Source: Mytilus galloprovincialis
Lineage: Eukaryota; Mollusca; Bivalvia; Mytilida; Mytilidae
Assembly: GCF_965363235.1 (NCBI RefSeq)
Contig: NC_134851.1
Location: forward strand, 38,344,321-38,408,320
Direction of reading: 5' to 3'
DNA: 64,000 bases
Below the pieces are notes generated by a model. It was not told the DNA's origin and made no database searches. It was given only the letters and a program-made list of their open reading frames with translations. This document shows, piece after piece, positions 1-12,144 of this stretch. The translations under genes were made by a program, and so were the position numbers. Numbering within the stretch: the stretch's first letter is position 1; each line of letters opens with the position of its first letter.

Positions 1-564
1 TCATTTCTAGAATAAAAAAATAAACAAAATAAACTCCAGGTACTTGCAAAGCTGTTTGTGTTCGTACCGGCAGACAAAGCAGCCAATAATGTAGTGGTGG
101 TGTGACGCATATACTATACGGAAGTTCTTCAAAACGAAAATATCAATTCTTTTACATTCAGGTCTGTACGCTTAACAGAGAGTCAAATTGCAAACAATCA
201 TTTCACTGGCACTACTTAGCTTAAAACCTCTTCTGAACATTTGAAAGTCCTGACAATGTAGTAGTTACCTAAATTTCACATACAGAAATTTAAATTCCGT
301 TTCATCTCCGCATCTATATAGTAAGTGTTCTACTACAAATCTGTAAGTGCTTCTAACTGCCTCCCTTACTACTATCAAAGAACTCATTATTAGCCTTTGT
401 GGTAAAGCTTCATGAAAATAAGGATATTTATTATTTTGTGTTAAAAATTCTTTAGAGATTTTAGATAAAATACATGCTTTGATGGTCTTTCTAATTCTGT
501 TGACAGTTATGACTTTTCTTCTCTCAAGACTTCACTACATTTTCACAATATCTTATCAATAAAA

Positions 565-1100
565 CGTTGTCATATTTATTTAAGTGGTCTTTTGAAAAAT
601 CTTATTGCAAATTTATTTACTGTGATCTGGACGATATTATACTCCAGTTTTTTTAAATATACTATAGAGATTAACCCAAATGGAAAGACTTTAAATACAT
701 CTAACATAAACAACAGAAGTTGTCCTTTTCTAGATTCAGAGATTTCAATTTTTAAAAGAAAACTCCATACTAAAGTTTTCGACAAAAGAGATGATTTTCA
801 TTCCCTATTGTTAATTTTCCTTTTTATGCGGTGATGTTCTTTTGGCTCCATCATACTATGTGTATATATCCAACTCGTTCGTTATCCCCGTGTGTGTGAT
901 GCTGTCCTAGATTTTAACGAACGTAATCAATGCATCACTGGTAAACCATTAAGTCAGGGATTTCCTTTACCATAAATAACTTACACCTTTTACTAAATTC
1001 TTTCAAAGATACAAAGATCTGATTAGTAAATTTGGCTGTTCCTGTAGAAAACTTATTAAAAGCGATATTTCACATCCTAAATTTTAATGCAATATAGTAC
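565..1100 (+). pseudogene. Penelope-like reverse transcriptase remnant, copy A
   Basis: Broken plus-strand frames encode the C-terminal half of a reverse transcriptase. Recognisable pieces are LDDI at the catalytic aspartates (near 627), a strand ending in CPFLDSEIS (near 720-750), KRDDF (near 785), and then, in other frames, a LAPSYYVYIS-like segment (near 845) and FTKFFQRYKDLISKF (near 990-1030). This order is typical of Penelope-like RTs that are common in molluscs and cnidarians. Compared with copy B it lacks about 290 bp just before LDDI, the part with the conserved GIPM and CAPL segments. It is multiply frameshifted and cannot be functional. Family assignment is from recall. Confidence 0.7.
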
Positions 1101-1365
1101 TAAAAGCGCGGAAATTAATATGTGATCAATGTAAACTCATCGAACCTTTAAACAAACTCATTTGTAAAAGTTATCTTGCCAATGTTGTAATTAGATCTTT
1201 GAATATAATTTACATTGGTACAATTAAATATCGATTTTGTCATCAGCAAATCAAAGCTTAACTTAATTTGTATTCTTTTCAAATGGATGTTTTTTTGGGA
1301 GGAGTGTATAAATACACATACACGTTTATTTTTTTATATAGAAATTACTGCATCTATCTATTTCT

Positions 1366-1692
1366 GGTGGAGATTTATTTCCCCGAGGGTATCACAAGCC
1401 CAGTAGTCAGCACTTTTTGTGCTGATATGAATTGTCCTTGATATGGTTATATTAATAAATTTACTGTTTACAAATTTTTGAATTTTTTTAAATACTAAGG
1501 CTTTTCAACCTCAGGCATAGATTACCTTAGTTGTATTTGGCAAAACTTTTTGGAATTTTGGTCCTAAATGCTCTTCAACTTCGTACTTTATTTGGTCTTT
1601 TAAACTTTTTTGGATTCGAGCGTCACTGATGAGTCTTTTGTAGACGAAACGCGCGTCTGACGTATACTCAATTTAGTCCTGGTATCTATGAG
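1366..1692 (+). mobile_element. R1 interspersed repeat, body plus one terminal block, inserted in copy A only
   Basis: Copy B reads straight through this site at about 39950, so this segment is an insertion. It begins GGTGGAGATTTATTTCCCCG and ends with the R1 terminal block, which carries GACGAAACGCGCGTCTGACG at about 1643. The same family occurs at 49745-50180, 53080-53345, 59640-59735 and 61570-62030. A short TTTC direct repeat may be the target duplication, but it is too short to be convincing. Confidence 0.75.
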
Positions 1693-2036
1693 GAGTTTAT
1701 TTTCATTATACTTATTTATTAAAAGGTTAACTCTACCTATCCTACTGCCTGTTGATATTTTTTATTTTTGGGATTGTACAAGTCATGTCTTTTTTGACTG
1801 TTCATAACGTTAATATATTTAATTACTTGGGATATGTTTTAGTTGATTGTAGTCTCTGAGGCATGCTCTTTCTTATCTTAATATATACCAGTGTTTGGTA
1901 TGACTATAAATGTTCACTTCTGTTCACGTACTATAAGCAACAAAATTATTTATTTTTAAAAAAACAATGTTTCAGTACTTCATAACTGTATACCTTACAA
2001 AAAAAAACTGTTTTATTTAACTGTGTAAGTTATCTT

Positions 2037-2140
2037 ATTTGGCGGCATTTTGTCCAAGGTTATATGGTTGATTTTCTGAAATGTTTAACTTATTTGGCGG
2101 CATTTTGTCCAAGGTTATGGTTGATTTTCTGAAATGTTTA
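2037..2140. repeat. Local tandem duplication of about 60 bp, copy A only
   Basis: The stretch containing TTATTTGGCGGCATTTTGTC and TGATTTTCTGAAATGTTT occurs twice in a row here. It occurs only once in copy B near 40265-40310. It arose after the segmental duplication. Confidence 0.8.
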
Positions 2141-2144
2141 ACAT

Positions 2145-2400
2145 CTCACGTTTGTCGTTTGTTGATGTGGTTCTTAAGTGTTTCTCATTTTTAAAATAGA
2201 TTATACCGTTGGTTTTCCTGTTTGAATGGTATTACACAAGTCATCTTTAGGACTGTTTATAGTTTGCTATTTTGTGTTGAAGATCGTACTTTGACCTAAT
2301 GGTTAATTTTACAACTTGTGTCTTAGATGGAGAGTTTTCTCGTTGCACTCAAACCATATCTTCTATTATCTACATATTAATTAACTCTTATTGCTGTAAT
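2145..2400 (+). repeat. R3 interspersed repeat
   Basis: Member of a family whose complement contains GATGTGGTATGATTGCCAAT. Here it reads TTGATGTGGTTCTTAAGTG through to GGAGAGTTTTCTCGTTG. The duplicate is at 40440-40700, and other members lie at 10495, 25195, 32510, 45600, 59865 and 60355. No coding capacity is seen. Confidence 0.75.
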
Positions 2401-2511
2401 GTATTGACACTTTATGTGAAGGTCACGTATCAAGAACGTTGTGACTGGGTAATACTTTGGTGGAAATATTAACATTAATAAGAAATTTAACTTCCTGAAG
2501 ACATGAAACTT

Positions 2512-2537
2512 ATATAAATATATATATATATATATAC
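2512..2537. repeat. AT dinucleotide microsatellite
   Basis: Alternating AT run, longer here than in the corresponding place in copy B (near 40835-40850). Confidence 0.8.
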
Positions 2538-2614
2538 AATGAAAATAAATGACATTTGTGAAAGAGAGGTGATATATACCAAAAGGTCATCCAAACTCAT
2601 AAGTCTAGAACAAA

Positions 2615-3060
2615 CAGATACCACCATGGCTAAAAAAGAAAAGGATCAGCAGACGAACAGTAAAACAATAGTACACAAAACATAGAAAACTAAAGACTGA
2701 GAAACATGAACCCCACCAATAATGGGGGAAAGGGGGGGGGGGGTGGTCGCATGTGCTCCTGAAGGGTAGGCAGATCCTGCTCCACATGTACAAACTCGGT
2801 AATAAGTATTATTTGGTAGGTCACATTTGGCGGATAAGGGGAAGTGAGTGTGGTTACAACATTTCGAACATGTCCGCCATCATCTTTGAAACAGGTATTA
2901 TATAAAGGTCAACCAACTCGATCGTGATGCAGTCCGTAACATTTATGATTTTAAATTCACCAATTGTAACACTTGGTTTAATAGCTTCCTTATCATAAGG
3001 AAAATGATCTGAACATCAAAAACACAAATTGGGGCTCTCTGCTAGCCAAACATATTAAGC
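2615..3060. repeat. R7 interspersed repeat, with a poly-G stretch
   Basis: It starts near CAGATACCACCATGGCTAAA, passes a G-run at about 2730-2745, and continues through GGTAATAAGTATTATTTGG to a segment ending near GGCTCTCTGCTAGCC. The duplicate is at 40920-41370. Partial members lie near 54300-54550 and 57185-57260. The reading frames inside it are incidental. Confidence 0.7.
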
Positions 3061-3183
3061 ATAGTTAAATTCTGATAATTTTGAACAGAACTGTTAGTGT
3101 AATAATTGTTGTCTGATAGTCTAATCATTAGTTCGATACGAATTATAAATTAAGTATATTTTGAACGATCACAAGTCTAACGT

Positions 3184-3735
3184 CTAAAAAGGAATGAGTT
3201 TTCCACTAAACGACAAGCAATTTAAATATAAGCATATGCAATACATATGATCATCAAATAGTTTTTTGAGTTTTTGATAGATGGAACATTTAAAATCTTT
3301 CGGATGATCTTCTTTGTTCTTCAGGTTTGGTTTATGACATATTCCATCAATGTCTGTCCATCTTAATCCCGGTTTTGCATTGTGTACATAGCAGGAACTG
3401 TCGATAATCAGTCCACAATTTACGCCAAGACCATGATTTTCACAAAGACTGTCTGTATCATCTGGTTGGAACTTTATAGTAACGTAGCAGACCTTTTTCG
3501 AAAAATCTTGATGGAATTTCATAGACGAATACCTATTCAAAATAGTGTATCCGAATTTATCACTTTCACTCCATTTCTTTGCTTGGTTTACCTGTACTCC
3601 AACTCCACCCAAATTACCAGCGTTGGCGCCAACTGCTATATTCCTACCTTGTTGGTATTCAATATCACATGCCACTTTCAATACGCATTTTGCCATAAAA
3701 GCGGGAAGTTTGGCACGCCACAAAACCAGGTTCAA
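3184..3735 (-). pseudogene. Copy A of the small duplicated gene, chimeric at both ends
   Basis: The core, from KVACDIEYQQ to NAKPGL (about 118 residues), is identical to the intact gene at 41606-42085, with about three silent base changes. Relative to that copy, a deletion of about 190 bp removed the native first 17 codons, the ATG and the splice acceptor. The frame is now joined to sequence from a flanking R2-type repeat, giving the foreign start MNLVLWRAKLPAFMAKCVL. A second deletion of about 36 bp removed the native stop, so the frame runs 20 or so residues into former 3' sequence. I call it a pseudogene because promoter-proximal parts are gone. A re-purposed chimeric gene is possible but less likely. 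Confidence 0.75.
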
Positions 3736-3970
3736 CTCACCATTTATTTTCTTAAAATGTCCTGTACCAAGTCAGGAAAATTGCTATTCTATATTATAGT
3801 TCCTTTCCGTGTGTGTTATATTTTAATGTTGTGTTTCTGTTGCGTTACAGTTCTTTTATATTTGGTGCGTTCCCTCAGTTTTAGTTCGTAACCCGGATTT
3901 GTTTTTTCTCAATTGATTTATGAATTTCGAACAGCGGTATACTACTGTTGCCTTTATTTACAGCAAACTG
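3720..3970 (+). repeat. R2 repeat fragment
   Basis: It contains AATGTCCTGTACCAAGTCAG, then CTCAGTTTTAGTTCGTAACC, and ends in the hallmark GAACAGCGGTATACTACTG. The same fragment is at 42255-42515. Reverse-orientation full-length members are at 5935-6780 and 51785-52640. Its left edge supplies the new N-terminus of the copy A gene. Confidence 0.75.
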
Positions 3971-5326
3971 ATTATCTTTTTAGAACTGACAATACGCACA
4001 GGCTAGCCGATTTACTAATTGGAAGTGTCTATACATACAGAGTATCTGTATATCTAGTTAGTAGTGTAAATACATATTTGTTTTCGACGGAGGACATTTT
4101 AGCACATTGATAGGAAATTTAAACGAAAAATATCAGACGCTTTAGCGCGAAAGTAGAACCCATTTTAGCGCCTGATCTTAAACCCAATTCAGCAATTATA
4201 ATAAATTATATATAATAAATAAAAAAAACCCTTTTAATTGACACAATATAAAACATATCATGTCCATTAAAATACAGCACTTAAAGTCTAAAAGATTAAA
4301 TAAAATCTTTTTAATTATAGCACACGTCGAATGCACTAAACAGCATTAATTGGCACTCCAAACTAGATGCCAAACATTTTAATGATATGAATTGGAAATG
4401 ATTGAAAACCATTATAAAAGACCTTTAACACAAATTCGCACTTAAAAAAACTTAAACCCAAAAGGGAAAATAGAATAATCGTCAAAGGGTAAAAAAGGCA
4501 AGAGAGATGATCAGGAGAAAACATATATTTTTAAAAAAGATTATAATTTGTCTACACCCGTAAATAATAAAAAGAAAAGTCAGCAATGGGCCCAAGATAA
4601 AATCCCTGAACCTAAAGCAATATACATACAACACAATAAATTAGTAAGCATAAGCAAATGTACTTTACTGAAACATCTTCAAAATCTTCGGACAAATAAA
4701 TTCCATAGCCGAATAATTTGCAGACAAGATTTGTACATGAGATAAAGAAAAGCAAAGCTCAATCTGTAAGCTAAATGGACAGTAAATTGAATCACAAATC
4801 ACAATACACTATTATTGTATTCGACCCATTGCTTGTTATTCATTAAATTCTAGTTCTGTTTGTGTCAGAATTAGTTATAACTTTCAAATCCATGACTAAC
4901 TTAAAATTGTTGATGTGTAGATTTGGAAATGAACGCCGGTGTACCAGCATTGGACGCAGTTTAAAAAAATAAAAAAATGTCCTTGCTACCTTCACAACGC
5001 GCGGGAAGTTTCGATTTGGTCTGGCCTTGACTTGTAAAAAAGCAACGTAGTAGACTGAATTTGACTTGTAAACTATGAGATATGTTACGAGATATGTTGT
5101 ATACTAGTAGATATGGCTTTTATGATATTTGAAACTTGGACACATATTAGGTAGATTAAATTATCGGTGATTGCAAACAAAAAACTTCATGATAAACGAA
5201 ACAATATATTTTTTTAAAGAATCGACCATCAAAACGTTTTACATTGTAAATGCCAAATATTGTTTACAGATAAACCTAATACGAACCGTTAATTATGTAA
5301 TTTAACCATGAATTTGTAAGTATATA

Positions 5327-5676
5327 TATCATGAGGGGGGATAGGACATTTATCGGGACTCCGGGATCGGGTGTTTTTAAGCTCGGGATTTCGGGATTGA
5401 CCCTTTTGGGATCCGGGAACTCTTTTTTTTTTTTGGATTTTGGGACCTCGGGATTTCGTTTTTTTAAGTCCGGGATTTCGTTATTTCGTGTTTTTAAGTT
5501 CGGGATTTCGGGATCAGTACCCTCCCAGTGGCGGATCCAAAAATTTTCATAAGTGGGGGCCCACTGACTGACGCTTCAGTGATTCCCTATATAAGCAACC
5601 AATTTTTTTCCCAAAAAGGGGGGACCCGGGACCCCTGCCCCCCCTAAATCCGCCTCCTACCCTCCCTCTATCATGA
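5327..5676. mobile_element. GC-rich repeat insertion in copy A, containing a nested MITE
   Basis: Absent from copy B, which reads across at about 43880. The insert is built of CGGGATTTCGGGATT-like units and is flanked by TATCATGA on both sides (5327-5334 and 5669-5676). That 8-bp repeat could be a target duplication. However, a related sequence at 28578-28735 also ends in CTATCATGA, so it may instead be part of an imperfect terminal inverted repeat. Confidence 0.65.
5526..5660. mobile_element. MITE of the CAGTGGCGGATCC family (nested)
   Basis: Begins CAGTGGCGGATCC and ends with a worn ATCCGCC inverted end. It is flanked by CCTCC (or ACCCTCC) direct repeats. It is one of four family members here; the best ends are at 18681-18835 and 32304-32479. 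It lies inside the larger copy A insertion and so is the younger of the two. Confidence 0.65.
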
Positions 5677-5934
5677 ATAGCATGCACATTGTTTGCAGAT
5701 TAAAACACGTCGCTTTTATATTATATAAGGCATGTGGTTCTCTCTGGGCATTCTGTTTTTATATTAAACACTAACAATCAATCAATATATGTAGATACTG
5801 GTATACATACAGCACTAAAAGTCTAAATATAATAATTAAATAAACGGTACCAATTTTCCTGCACCAGATGCGCATTTTGAAAATAAATGTCTCTTCAGTG
5901 ATGCTCGTGGCCAAAATATTTGAAATCCAAAGTT

Positions 5935-6780
5935 TATATAAAAGATGAAGAGCTATAAATAAAGGCAACAGTAGTATACCGCTGTTCAAAACTCATAAAT
6001 CCATGGACAAAAAACAAAATCGGGGTAACAAACTAAAACCGAGGGAAACGCATTAAATATAAGAGGAGAACAACGACACAACACCGAAACGCAACACAAA
6101 CAGAAACGGACCAAGCAACAGACAAAACACCACGAGAATAACAAATATAACATCAAAACCAAATACATGAATTTGGGATAGACAAGTACCGTGCCACGTC
6201 TTATCTCAATATCTCAAAAATAAGAGAAAACACAAACGACTCAACGTTAAAATGCAACACACACAGAAACGAACAATATTATAACAATGGCCATCTTCCT
6301 TACTTGGTACAGGACACTTTTAAAGGGGAATAAAAGTGGTGGGTTGAACCTGGTTTTATGGCATGCCAAACCTCGCACTCTAATGGCAAAGTTAAATATA
6401 ACATTGAAATGACAACATAATATTACAGGACTACAATACAAATAAAAAGGAGAACATATTAGACAAAGAAAAGCATGATTAATAGATAACAAAAAGCATC
6501 AGGTTTAAAATTCAATGCGCCAAAAACGCGTCTTGTCCACACAAGACTCACCAGTGACGCCCAGATATAAAAGATCGAAAGTGAAAAAAAGTAAAAAGTT
6601 GTACAGCACTGAAGATCAAAAGTTGAAAAGGTTTTGCCAAATACGGCATTGTTTGTATGCCCGGGATAAGAACATTCTTATTATATAGAACAATTCATGC
6701 TATTGCAAACAGTAAATTTTATCAAATGAATATGAAAGAGACATACATAATGAAACTGAAGTATTAACTAATTACAGAAA
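5935..6780 (+). repeat. R2 interspersed repeat, long copy
   Basis: About 850 bp, closely matched by 51785-52640. It opens with AAAGGCAACAGTAGTATACC, passes a middle segment with TGGTACAGGACACTTTTAAA, and closes with a tail (from about 6515) of GCCAAAAACGCGTCTTGTCC and AAGACTCACCAGTGACGCCC. The tail resembles the R1 repeat, so R1 and R2 are related or R2 is composite. No open frame spans it. Confidence 0.8.
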
Positions 6781-7185
6781 AATATAACAAATTTCACTAC
6801 ATAAAAAAGTATCCTACACATTTTACAGATTATTGTAACAGAAATGTAAACACATGACAATCCAAGGAAATCGTCAAAAAGTCGTATCGTTTCACCCAAA
6901 TCTTTGTTTGTTTTCTTTTTTCCACACACAAGTGAATGTATAAAGGGAAATAACTCCCATGGTATGGTAAATGAGGTTCCTTTTGGGATTTTTAAAAACA
7001 AATACCGCCAATCTACTTGTTTAGTTCAATTGTCCTTTCGGTAAAAGATAATTAAATGTGTCTACACACCGAGGTGTTATAGAATGAGAATGTCTCCTCA
7101 ATTGCCCCACTTACACTCCTCATCATTGCCAATGCTTTGTTTGGGATGTAATTTGCATAATCTTATTTTGCTTTCGTTTCAACAG

Positions 7186-7516
7186 GTGATTGTTGCCTTG
7201 AGGTTTTTTGCTTGTGGAGGTTTCCTGCAAGTTGTAGTTGATACCCTAGGCATAGACAAATCAACTGTTAGCAGGTGCGTGCAGAAGGTTTCGGATGATC
7301 TTAATGCCAAGGCTGACCAGTTTATCAAGTGGCCGTCAGTCCAGAGGAAAGAGGATATTAAACAAGGGTTCTTTCACAATGGAGGCTTTCCAGGAGTTGT
7401 AGGTTGCATTGATGGAACTCATGTGAGGATTTCTGCTCCTAGTCACGACGAACAATCTTTCAGCAACAGAAAGGGCTACCATAGCATTAACACACAAGCA
7501 ATATATGATCATGAAG
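7186..7516 (+). CDS. PIF/Harbinger (HARBI1-like) transposase, internal exon
   Basis: The exon opens after a good acceptor (TTTCGTTTCAACAG) in phase 0 with VIVALRFFACGGFLQ, followed by the helix-turn-helix-like GIDKSTVSRCVQKVSDDL and the catalytic block GFPGVVGCIDGTHVRI. The D of CIDGTH is the first acidic residue of the DDE_Tnp_4 nuclease. It ends in QAIYDHE plus one base before the donor GAAG|GTACAC. That phase joins exactly to the acceptor at 14198, regenerating the expected EGKFTNV. Exons for the N-terminal region are not seen upstream, where an R2 repeat lies. It could be an autonomous transposon gene or a domesticated HARBI1 relative. Confidence 0.85.
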
Positions 7517-9229
7517 GTACACAAACGTTTACAATTTCTTAAATGACTTCAGCCACCCAAAATGCACAGTGCTTATAGTCAGTCTTTTGAATATATCGGC
7601 TATACGACTTGAAACAGTAAGGATGCAGTCCACCTATTACAGCAACTTGGAGCGTCATTACGTAAATAAATAATCCAGAATTTTGAGTGGAAAATCTTAC
7701 CAGAAAAAAATACTCTCCCCTTTTTTTCTACTAATGATCGGCTCATAATATATACTAATATGCCTGTTTCCTGCGATGTAAAATGGGTTTTTTTTCTTCT
7801 TTTCTTCATCTAATTCAATAAAAGCCTCTACATACATACATACATACATACCATAAACACTCTTATTTCATACCGGTTAAGAATTAGCTTCTCCTATTGA
7901 ATAACAAGGGGCCACATGACATTCTTAATTCTTCATTAATAATTTCTATCGATCTTTGACAGAAAAAAACGGACCGGAAAACCGGTCATTAACAGACTTT
8001 TACATGTTAAAGACCAGTGGGGCGCGGTTTCTCTATTTAGAGAGATGTCCCACATTTTCCTGATTTCAATTTCATATTGAAGTTGTTGAATTGTTTACAT
8101 ATGTTTTCCTTAATTATAAAATGATAGAAAACTTTATTTTGTTTTCATAAACTGAAAAATTGTCTTACCATACCCGTCAACCTGTGACGATGAAAATGCA
8201 GGTCATGACCAATCAAATCGCAGGTCATAACGCGTACGAACTTTTTCGAGCTGAATTTCAGTATTTATGGTACATTTTCTTATAATGTATATCAAAGATA
8301 CTAAAACATCAATGCATGTTCACTTGGTTAAGTCATTTTAAATCCTATTAATTATTATTTTATTGCACTTTTAAGTTATAAATTTGTGTAACACAGTCTT
8401 ATGTTCTTTACTTTTAGAATTTATATTTTAAATGTAATATTTAAATGTTTGAGATATTGGCTATGTAGCCTTTAATCATACCGTTAATCTATTCACTACA
8501 AATTTAGATTATGATAAAATACAGTTAAAGAAATTATAAATGTAAAAAATAATTTTCAATTTTAAAAAAAAATTTTGTATAAAGGTATAAAAATAATTTT
8601 CAATTTAAAAAAAAAAAAATTGTATAAAGGTATAAAAATAATGAAAAGTTATTTTTCAATATGTATTTGAATTTTATATTTTTTATGATTTTATCTTTTT
8701 CACCCATAAAAGATCATAAAACGTAAATATAAGGAATAATTTTGAATTGTGACAAATAAGGTGAAGTAACTGTCTAGTTGAAATATGTTTGTAAACGAAT
8801 ACTGAATAGTGCAATTTATTTACGACCTAAAGCTCACTGGGGTAAAGCTGATGACCGTAACTGCATTCACGGTCATCCCAAGATGTCGGATGAAAAAATA
8901 GGTCAGTTTCTGTATTGTCTGTTAAAGTGTTTCTATATCATTTTCTTTACAAATCATACATTGAAACGATGTAAATTTATAAAAGAATCACTCGGAAATC
9001 ACTAATTAATTCTGAGAAATGTGCATAAAACGGGAAATTCGATTTGAAAAAATCGCCAAGATGACCGTAAATCACAATCGAGATGACCGTAACAGAATCA
9101 GCGATTCATAACAAGGCTGACCGTAACTGCTATTAAGATGACCGTAATTTGTAAATGATGACCGTAACTTTTAAAGGATGACCCTCAATTCTAAGAAATA
9201 TCCGTAATTATATAACTATCTTTTTGTAT

Positions 9230-10490
9230 CAAATGATTGCCAAAAGACATGCAAATGAACAGGAAGGGAAAACATGCCACAAAAGCGCGATAAAATGACA
9301 CTTTACAAGCAGAATTTTAAAAAAATGGGGTGCACAGCCTTCAACTGCTCGACAAAAGATTTTTGTTTGTTTCTGGGATTCCTTTTTATGACATATAATA
9401 AATACACATTTTAAAAATGCCAAAAAATTGCATGTATATACCCATTGATATTATATCGTCTTTCATTTTGTCGTGCAAATAAAATAACAGAAATATTTTG
9501 AAAATATCATTCGAATAAACTAGTGAAGGTGAGCTCCAGCAAAGTAGATCCTTAAAATAGTATTGTACGAAAAGCGTATCACAAGGCGGAACGTTGTCAA
9601 TTTGTATATATACAGAAATGTTATTCATACAGTCAGGATTCTACTTCTTCAAATTTATCTCCCCATTACGCCAGTTCATGCTCACAATCGTAGAAATGGA
9701 AGCCATTGTAGGAATGACGCTCTGCCAATTTTGCTCTTGAAAACTGATAAATTTATCCACATAGCACCATTACGATCGATCGTTATATGTCAGTTATATT
9801 TTAAAAGACAAATGTATCTACTAGCTAATGAGCATTAGTTAATGATCTTGTCTGCATTGATTCAATTTAAAAATATTGTCTGTTCGGATGTCAGATGGAA
9901 TTTTTGAAAATTCTTAAGCATTTAAAAAAATTCTACTTAAAAATTTCGTGGAAGGGCAGACTAAACATTTTCAGTGGTTGAAGATTATAAACCCTAGTTA
10001 TCACACACAAGAAAATCATATTTTTTTCGAAGATATCCATTTTCATCATCCAAATTAAAAGACTGTCGTCAAGTACTTTTAGAAAAAATAGCTATTCGAA
10101 CACACCTACTCTGTTTTTGTCATTCATTAGATAGGTATCTCACTTGACCCATATATTTCATCTTTTCGTAATGTTATTTTTTTACGTTACAAAGTCAACC
10201 TGTAGCTTTGATGTATAATAATGATAGAATCTGAAGCGAGATGCTATATAAAATACTCTTGCTTTGTACGTTTTAAAGACAAAATATACACCCCAAACAT
10301 GCCCTAACATAAAAAGGTGCACTCGATTTTTCTCTTCGATACAATCGTTACCTGTTTTGGGGAATGTTTTCTTGATTCACATAATGGAAGGGCAGACACG
10401 AAAATTTCTGAACTAAAAGATTGATATGTTCTCCGTCCGTGATAAAAAAAAAATCGGAGGTTATGCATTTTCTACATCCAACTTTAAATA
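9230..10490. other. AT-rich interior, nothing recognised
   Basis: Interior of the inverted-arm element. No coding frame, RNA gene or clear repeat is supported here. Confidence 0.5.
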
Positions 10491-10494
10491 CTAT

Positions 10495-10660
10495 ATATAA
10501 AAAAGAAGATGTGGTATTATTGCCAATGAGACAACTATCCAGAAAAGACCAAAATGACACAAACATTAACAACTATAGGTAACCGTAAGGCCTTCAACAA
10601 TGAGCAAAGTCCATACCGCATAGTCCGCTATAAAAAGCCCTGATAAGAACCATGTCGTCG
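10495..10660 (-). repeat. R3 interspersed repeat fragment
   Basis: Begins AAGAAGATGTGGTATTATTG and continues through CAATGAGACAACTATCC to AGTCCGCTATAAAAAGCCC. It matches 45600-46000. Confidence 0.75.
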
Positions 10661-10979
10661 ACTTGATATCTTATTGTTTTGCATTACTATGTAATAGATA
10701 CATTGAAAACTTATGCAAATGGTGTTTTTAAAATAAGAAAATTGTCGTTTTATTTGTTTCTATTAACTTTTTAAAATTTTGTTACTATATCAAACATTAC
10801 AGTTAACATTTATCGCTTTCTCGATAAACACAGAGCTTCGATTCTTTTGTTCTATTTCAAAAGTGTTTCCGCCTGCATATATCAAGACAAATTAAGATTT
10901 TAATCTGCTTCCTCTGGAACCATACACATGTGCTCGATTACCAAATATTCGTATGTATTATTAATGTTTTTAATGCTCC

Positions 10980-11240
10980 ATTTATTGGCATTATGTTGTT
11001 CTGGTCTGTGCGTACGTTCGTCCGTTCGTCTGTTTGTTTGTCCGTTTGTTCAGCTTCAAGTTAAATAAAATTGAAACTTAGTACACATTTTCCCTATGGT
11101 ATGATCTTTTTAATTCTAAAGCCAAATTACAGTTTTATCCCATTTTCATAGTCCACTAAACATAGAAAATGATAGTGTAGATGAGGCATCCGTGTACTAG
11201 GGACACATTCATGTTTCTTGAAATTTTCGTCGTATCGCTG
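10980..11240. repeat. R4 repeat fragment (GGTGGGGCATAAAA family)
   Basis: Contains the CGTCCGTTCGTCTGTTTG low-complexity run followed by CTTCAAGTTAAA, GAAACTTAGTACACATTTTC and CATAGAAAATGATAGTG. These blocks recur at 55458-55760, 58678-59120 and 59225-59505, and inverted at 18040-18500. Confidence 0.7.
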
Positions 11241-11280
11241 TCAATTTGTGTTAAAATTTTAACGTCGATATCAATAAATA

Positions 11281-12115
11281 TTTCATTATAATAATAATAA
11301 TAATAAATTCTTTATTTAAAGAGGGTAACTCAATTAGAAATAGTCTAATTTTCATTGAGGCCCTCAAACAAAATACATGCATACAGTTAACATTCATACA
11401 TTCATACATTAATTTACAATATATATTACTAGTATATACACAATTCAATCATTGAAATATACAAAGGGTAATAAATGACAATATTTGATATAGTTTTGTT
11501 AGAGGAAAACAAATTAGTTGACTTGCATATAATTTTCAAGAAAATGATTATAACTATGTTTCTTGAATAATTCCACATTAGGACATTTTTTTTATTTCGA
11601 GTGGTAAATTATTCCATACTTTGGTTGCAGAATAATGAAAAGATTTTTTATAAAAATTTGTATTTGGTCTTGGAACAAAAAGATCATTATTAGAGACAGA
11701 TCGTAAGTTGTGGCGTTGCACATCATCAATATTTAGTATTGCTAAGTAATCAGGTGTTTTATACATTAGAATTGATTGTTGGTATTTTATTCTTTTGGTA
11801 AAAGATAGCCATTTTAAAGAAGAAAACATGAAATTAGATGGAATAGAAATATCGCATTCCAGTATAATTCTTGCTACTCTTTTTTGAAGTTTTATGATTC
11901 TATCTGAATCTTTTTGTAATAAATTTCCCCAAACTGAACTACAATAGTCTATATATGGTAGAATATATGCATTATAAAATAGTTGCCTTGTGTGTATTGG
12001 CAAATATACTTTAATTTTATATAAAAGTGATACTTTAGATGAGATAATTTTACATATACGATCAACATTGTTTACGAGAAATATGCAATTTACTATCATT
12101 GTTATAAATCCTAAA
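11281..12115 (-). pseudogene. 5'-truncated non-LTR retrotransposon (LINE), RT C-terminus
   Basis: The minus-strand frame at 11578-12099 encodes the region after the RT catalytic core: LFYNAYILPYIDYCSSVWGN, then RIIKLQKRVARIIL, LKWLSFTKRIKYQ, and AATKVWNNLPLEIK-like SATKVWNNLPLEIK. This is typical of molluscan LINE ORF2 ends. Reading 3' on the minus strand it finishes in a short TTA/TTATTA tail at about 11281-11300, a LINE-like microsatellite end. The catalytic motifs lie beyond the truncation, so it is dead on arrival. Confidence 0.8.
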
Positions 12116-12144
12116 TATGGCTAATTATATTATAGTTTAAAACA

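Larger units (their letters stand above)
1..5835. repeat. Segmental duplication, copy A (direct orientation to copy B at 33500-44050)
   Basis: This block matches 33500-44050 in order and orientation across a retroelement remnant, shared interspersed repeats, a small minus-strand gene and AT-rich flank. The match starts at the window edge, so the left boundary may lie outside. It fades near 5835. Differences are mainly discrete insertions and deletions: copy A lacks the elements at 33553-36075 and 37316-39691, and it has extra insertions at 1366-1692 and 5327-5676. Over the shared gene core only about three single-base differences are seen, so the duplication is recent or has been homogenised. 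Confidence 0.9.

Noticed and set aside
3382..3891. Long plus-strand frame opposite the copy A gene
   Set aside because: It is the antisense shadow of the conserved minus-strand core and breaks at different points in copy B.
5327..5676. Firm hAT assignment from the 8-bp TATCATGA repeat
   Set aside because: A related copy at 28578-28735 also ends in TATCATGA, so the word may belong to the element rather than the target.
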